Source: Chlorogloea sp. CCALA 695 (GTDB lineage Bacteria > Cyanobacteriota > Cyanobacteriia > Cyanobacteriales > Chroococcidiopsidaceae). From it: DNA of 64,000 nt. The stretch is taken from positions 62,001 to 126,000 of the forward strand of contig NZ_PVWN01000009.1 of the NCBI RefSeq assembly GCF_003003885.1, given 5' to 3'. How positions within the stretch are numbered: the first letter of the stretch is position 1; every line of letters starts with the position of its first letter. The translations under genes and the position numbers were made by a program. The notes below the pieces were generated by a model that searched no databases, was not told the origin of the DNA, and was given only the letters and a program-made list of their open reading frames with translations. This document shows, piece by piece, positions 62,350 to 64,000 of this stretch.

Positions 62350-63714
62350 ATGAAAACGGCTCATGTAATCGGACTTGGAAAGTCGGGAATTGCCGCCGCC
62401 AGGTTGTTAAAGGGTGATGGCTGGAATGTAGTGATAAGCGATCGCGCTTTTAATGAAACGTTGCAGCAACAGCAAGCAGAATTAGCCGCCGAAGGTATAG
62501 AAGTAAAGCTAAATTACTCCCTAAATCTAGAGGATGAGGACTCACCAAAAATCATTGTTGTAAGTCCTGGCGTGCCTTGGGATGCGCCTATTTTGATTCA
62601 AGCGCGCGAAAGATCCATTGAAACTATTGGCGAGATGGAGCTTGCATGGCGGGTTTTAAATTCCTCGGCTTGGGTAGGAATTACGGGTACAAATGGCAAA
62701 ACTACAACTACAGCTTTGATTGCAGCTATTTTTCAAGCGGCGGGTTTTAACGCCCCTTCTTGCGGAAATATTGGCTACGCGGCTTGCGAATTGGCGTTAA
62801 AGGCAAGAAATCAGGGAATTAAGCCCGATTGGGTAATTGGGGAACTAAGTAGTTATCAAATCGAGTCATCGGCGAGTGTTGCGCCTAAAATCGGCGTATG
62901 GACGACATTTACACCCGATCATCTCAGCCGCCACCAAACTTTAGAGCGCTATTTTGAGATTAAAGCTCATTTATTAAAGCAGTCTGAACACCAAATTTTT
63001 AATGGTGATGATGAATATTTAAGCAATTTAGGAGCTAGTTTTGGGCATCCTTCGGCGTGTTGGACAAGTGTTAACGGAAAAGATTATGTAATCGGGAACC
63101 CGGAACTAGGAGCTTATATAGAGGCTGGCTGGGTAGTATTTGGCGGCGAACAAGTTGTAGAAGTATCGGCTTTGCGGATGGTAGGAAAGCACAATTATCA
63201 AAATCTGTTAATGGCAGTAGCGGCGGCAAAATTGGCGGGAATTGATAATAGGGCGATCGCATTAGCTATAACTAATTTTCCTGGAGTTCCCCATCGCTTA
63301 GAACATATTTGTACTTGGCAAGGAATCGATTTTATCAACGACAGCAAAGCCACTAATTACGACGCGGCGGAAGTTGGGTTAACTGCGATTGAGGGTAAAG
63401 CGATTTTAATTGCTGGAGGCGAAGCTAAAGCGGGTGATGATAGTAGTTGGATAAAAGCAATTCAAGCTAAGGCGGCGGCGGTGTTATTAATTGGCAACGC
63501 CGCTTCGCAATTTGCTAAACGTTTGCAGCAAGAGGGTTATACTCATTACCAAATTGTAGAAACAATAGATCGAGCCGTAATTAAAGCGGCAGAATTAGCA
63601 CCACAATACAGTTCCTCAGTAGTTTTACTGTCACCTGCTTGTGCAAGTTTCGATCAATACCAAAACTTCGAGCAACGAGGCGATCATTTCCGCCAATCAT
63701 GCTTGGCGTTGTAA
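62350..63714 (+). CDS. murD: UDP-N-acetylmuramoyl-L-alanine--D-glutamate ligase MurD
   Basis: MurD adds D-Glu to UDP-MurNAc-L-Ala. The 454-residue protein has the N-terminal Rossmann part ([20 protein letters not shown]), the ATP-binding [56 protein letters not shown] and [21 protein letters not shown]. It is 3 bp downstream of glyS. Its end overlaps the convergent M28 peptidase by 18 bp. Confidence 0.97.
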   Translation: MKTAHVIGLGKSGIAAARLLKGDGWNVVISDRAFNETLQQQQAELAAEGIEVKLNYSLNLEDEDSPKIIVVSPGVPWDAPILIQARERSIETIGEMELAWRVLNSSAWVGITGTNGKTTTTALIAAIFQAAGFNAPSCGNIGYAACELALKARNQGIKPDWVIGELSSYQIESSASVAPKIGVWTTFTPDHLSRHQTLERYFEIKAHLLKQSEHQIFNGDDEYLSNLGASFGHPSACWTSVNGKDYVIGNPELGAYIEAGWVVFGGEQVVEVSALRMVGKHNYQNLLMAVAAAKLAGIDNRAIALAITNFPGVPHRLEHICTWQGIDFINDSKATNYDAAEVGLTAIEGKAILIAGGEAKAGDDSSWIKAIQAKAAAVLLIGNAASQFAKRLQQEGYTHYQIVETIDRAVIKAAELAPQYSSSVVLLSPACASFDQYQNFEQRGDHFRQSCLAL

Positions 63715-64000
63715 TAATCTATGAGTAGCATTGACCACAACTTGCGCCGCTCCTGTAAAGAAGGAGCGATCAATATTTGCGACAGTGTCGCTTGATTGGT
63801 GATAGTGAGGCGATCGCAAATTTGCCGTATCTGTAACTAATACCGCGCCAATTCCTTGATACCAAAAAGGCGCATGATCGCTACGTAAAACATCCGGCGT
63901 AAACAAACCTTTAAGCGGAATAGGTAAAGTTATTACTGGTAATGTGGGGCTGTTAAAAGCATTTAATAACTGTAAATGTTCCGCATCGCCCACTACTGCT
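63697..64000 (-). CDS. M28 family zinc peptidase, C-terminal part (cut by window end)
   Basis: The minus-strand frame is open to the window edge and ends at 63697. Visible text: [20 protein letters not shown] and [19 protein letters not shown], the C-terminal metal-binding region (SDHxxFW...H) of bacterial M28 aminopeptidases. About 100 residues are seen; the N-terminal part with the other zinc ligands lies outside. It overlaps the end of murD convergently. Confidence 0.88.
   Translation of the reverse strand, partial: AVVGDAEHLQLLNAFNSPTLPVITLPIPLKGLFTPDVLRSDHAPFWYQGIGAVLVTDTANLRSPHYHQSSDTVANIDRSFFTGAAQVVVNATHRLLQRQA

Overview
The window is chromosomal DNA from a cyanobacterium. The HIP1 octamer GCGATCGC recurs throughout. 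The gene set includes a Hik33/NblS-type sensor kinase, CrtE, a Psb35-like photosystem II protein and several families typical of cyanobacteria (Npun_F0494-like, DUF3727, DUF3288, TIGR03792). Gene order such as ruvX-DUF3727-mltG-yqeG-proB and rplI-dnaB also fits. A unicellular Chroococcidiopsis- or Gloeocapsa-like organism is my guess; the species cannot be fixed from the sequence alone.

Region by region. 1-900 is a genetic ruin: an IS630-like transposase fragment abuts a truncated, stop-containing guanidine hydrolase (gdmH-like) gene that still carries a well-preserved guanidine-I riboswitch and terminator. 994-6351 holds an Npun_F0494-like gene, cobQ with a small ferredoxin, a 1-Cys peroxiredoxin, and a folD-crtE-DUF212 operon. 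6516-9121 is a compact, overlapping cluster (OB-fold lipoprotein, Nudix, AAA ATPase, PIN nuclease) that lacks HIP1 sites in its ATPase-PIN part and is my best candidate for an undescribed, possibly defensive, system. 9153-22524 is housekeeping: aminotransferase, mutS, a GNAT protein, ruvX-DUF3727-mltG-yqeG, proB, thrB, a dienelactone hydrolase, a tiny Pmp3/YqaE protein, a SUI1 protein, a CAP lipoprotein and an RNase D-like exonuclease. 22684-28925 holds a secreted protein, a 1029-residue membrane protein with six tandem repeats, rsmB, a TerB-like gene and a Psb35-like gene. 29029-40781 holds a class A PBP, folK-Nudix-Uma2-photolyase-SMR-purD, nblS and small genes ending in an FKBP isomerase.

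40824-47713 is a self-contained TonB import locus: exbD-exbB, a divergent tonB with a Gly/Thr minisatellite linker and a basic tail, a BlaI/M56 regulatory pair, and a TonB-dependent receptor. The two divergent promoter regions share the 15-mer GACAAGCTGTYAAAC, which suggests one regulator for the whole locus. dnaB and rplI follow, then decayed DUF6888/DUF6887-like remnants and short repeats.

50438-54876 is a complete NAD operon (pncB-nadD-nrtR-nadE) carrying its own Nudix-type repressor. 55771-57426 is a likely mobile island: two related ~186-bp elements with terminal inverted repeats (MITE-like) flank a PhyH-like dioxygenase gene. The window closes with a polyprenol/phytol kinase, yidD, a VanX-like dipeptidase, TspO, a 31-bp palindrome, DUF3288, glyS, murD and the 3' end of an M28 peptidase gene. 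I saw no rRNA, tRNA, CRISPR array or intact insertion sequence.
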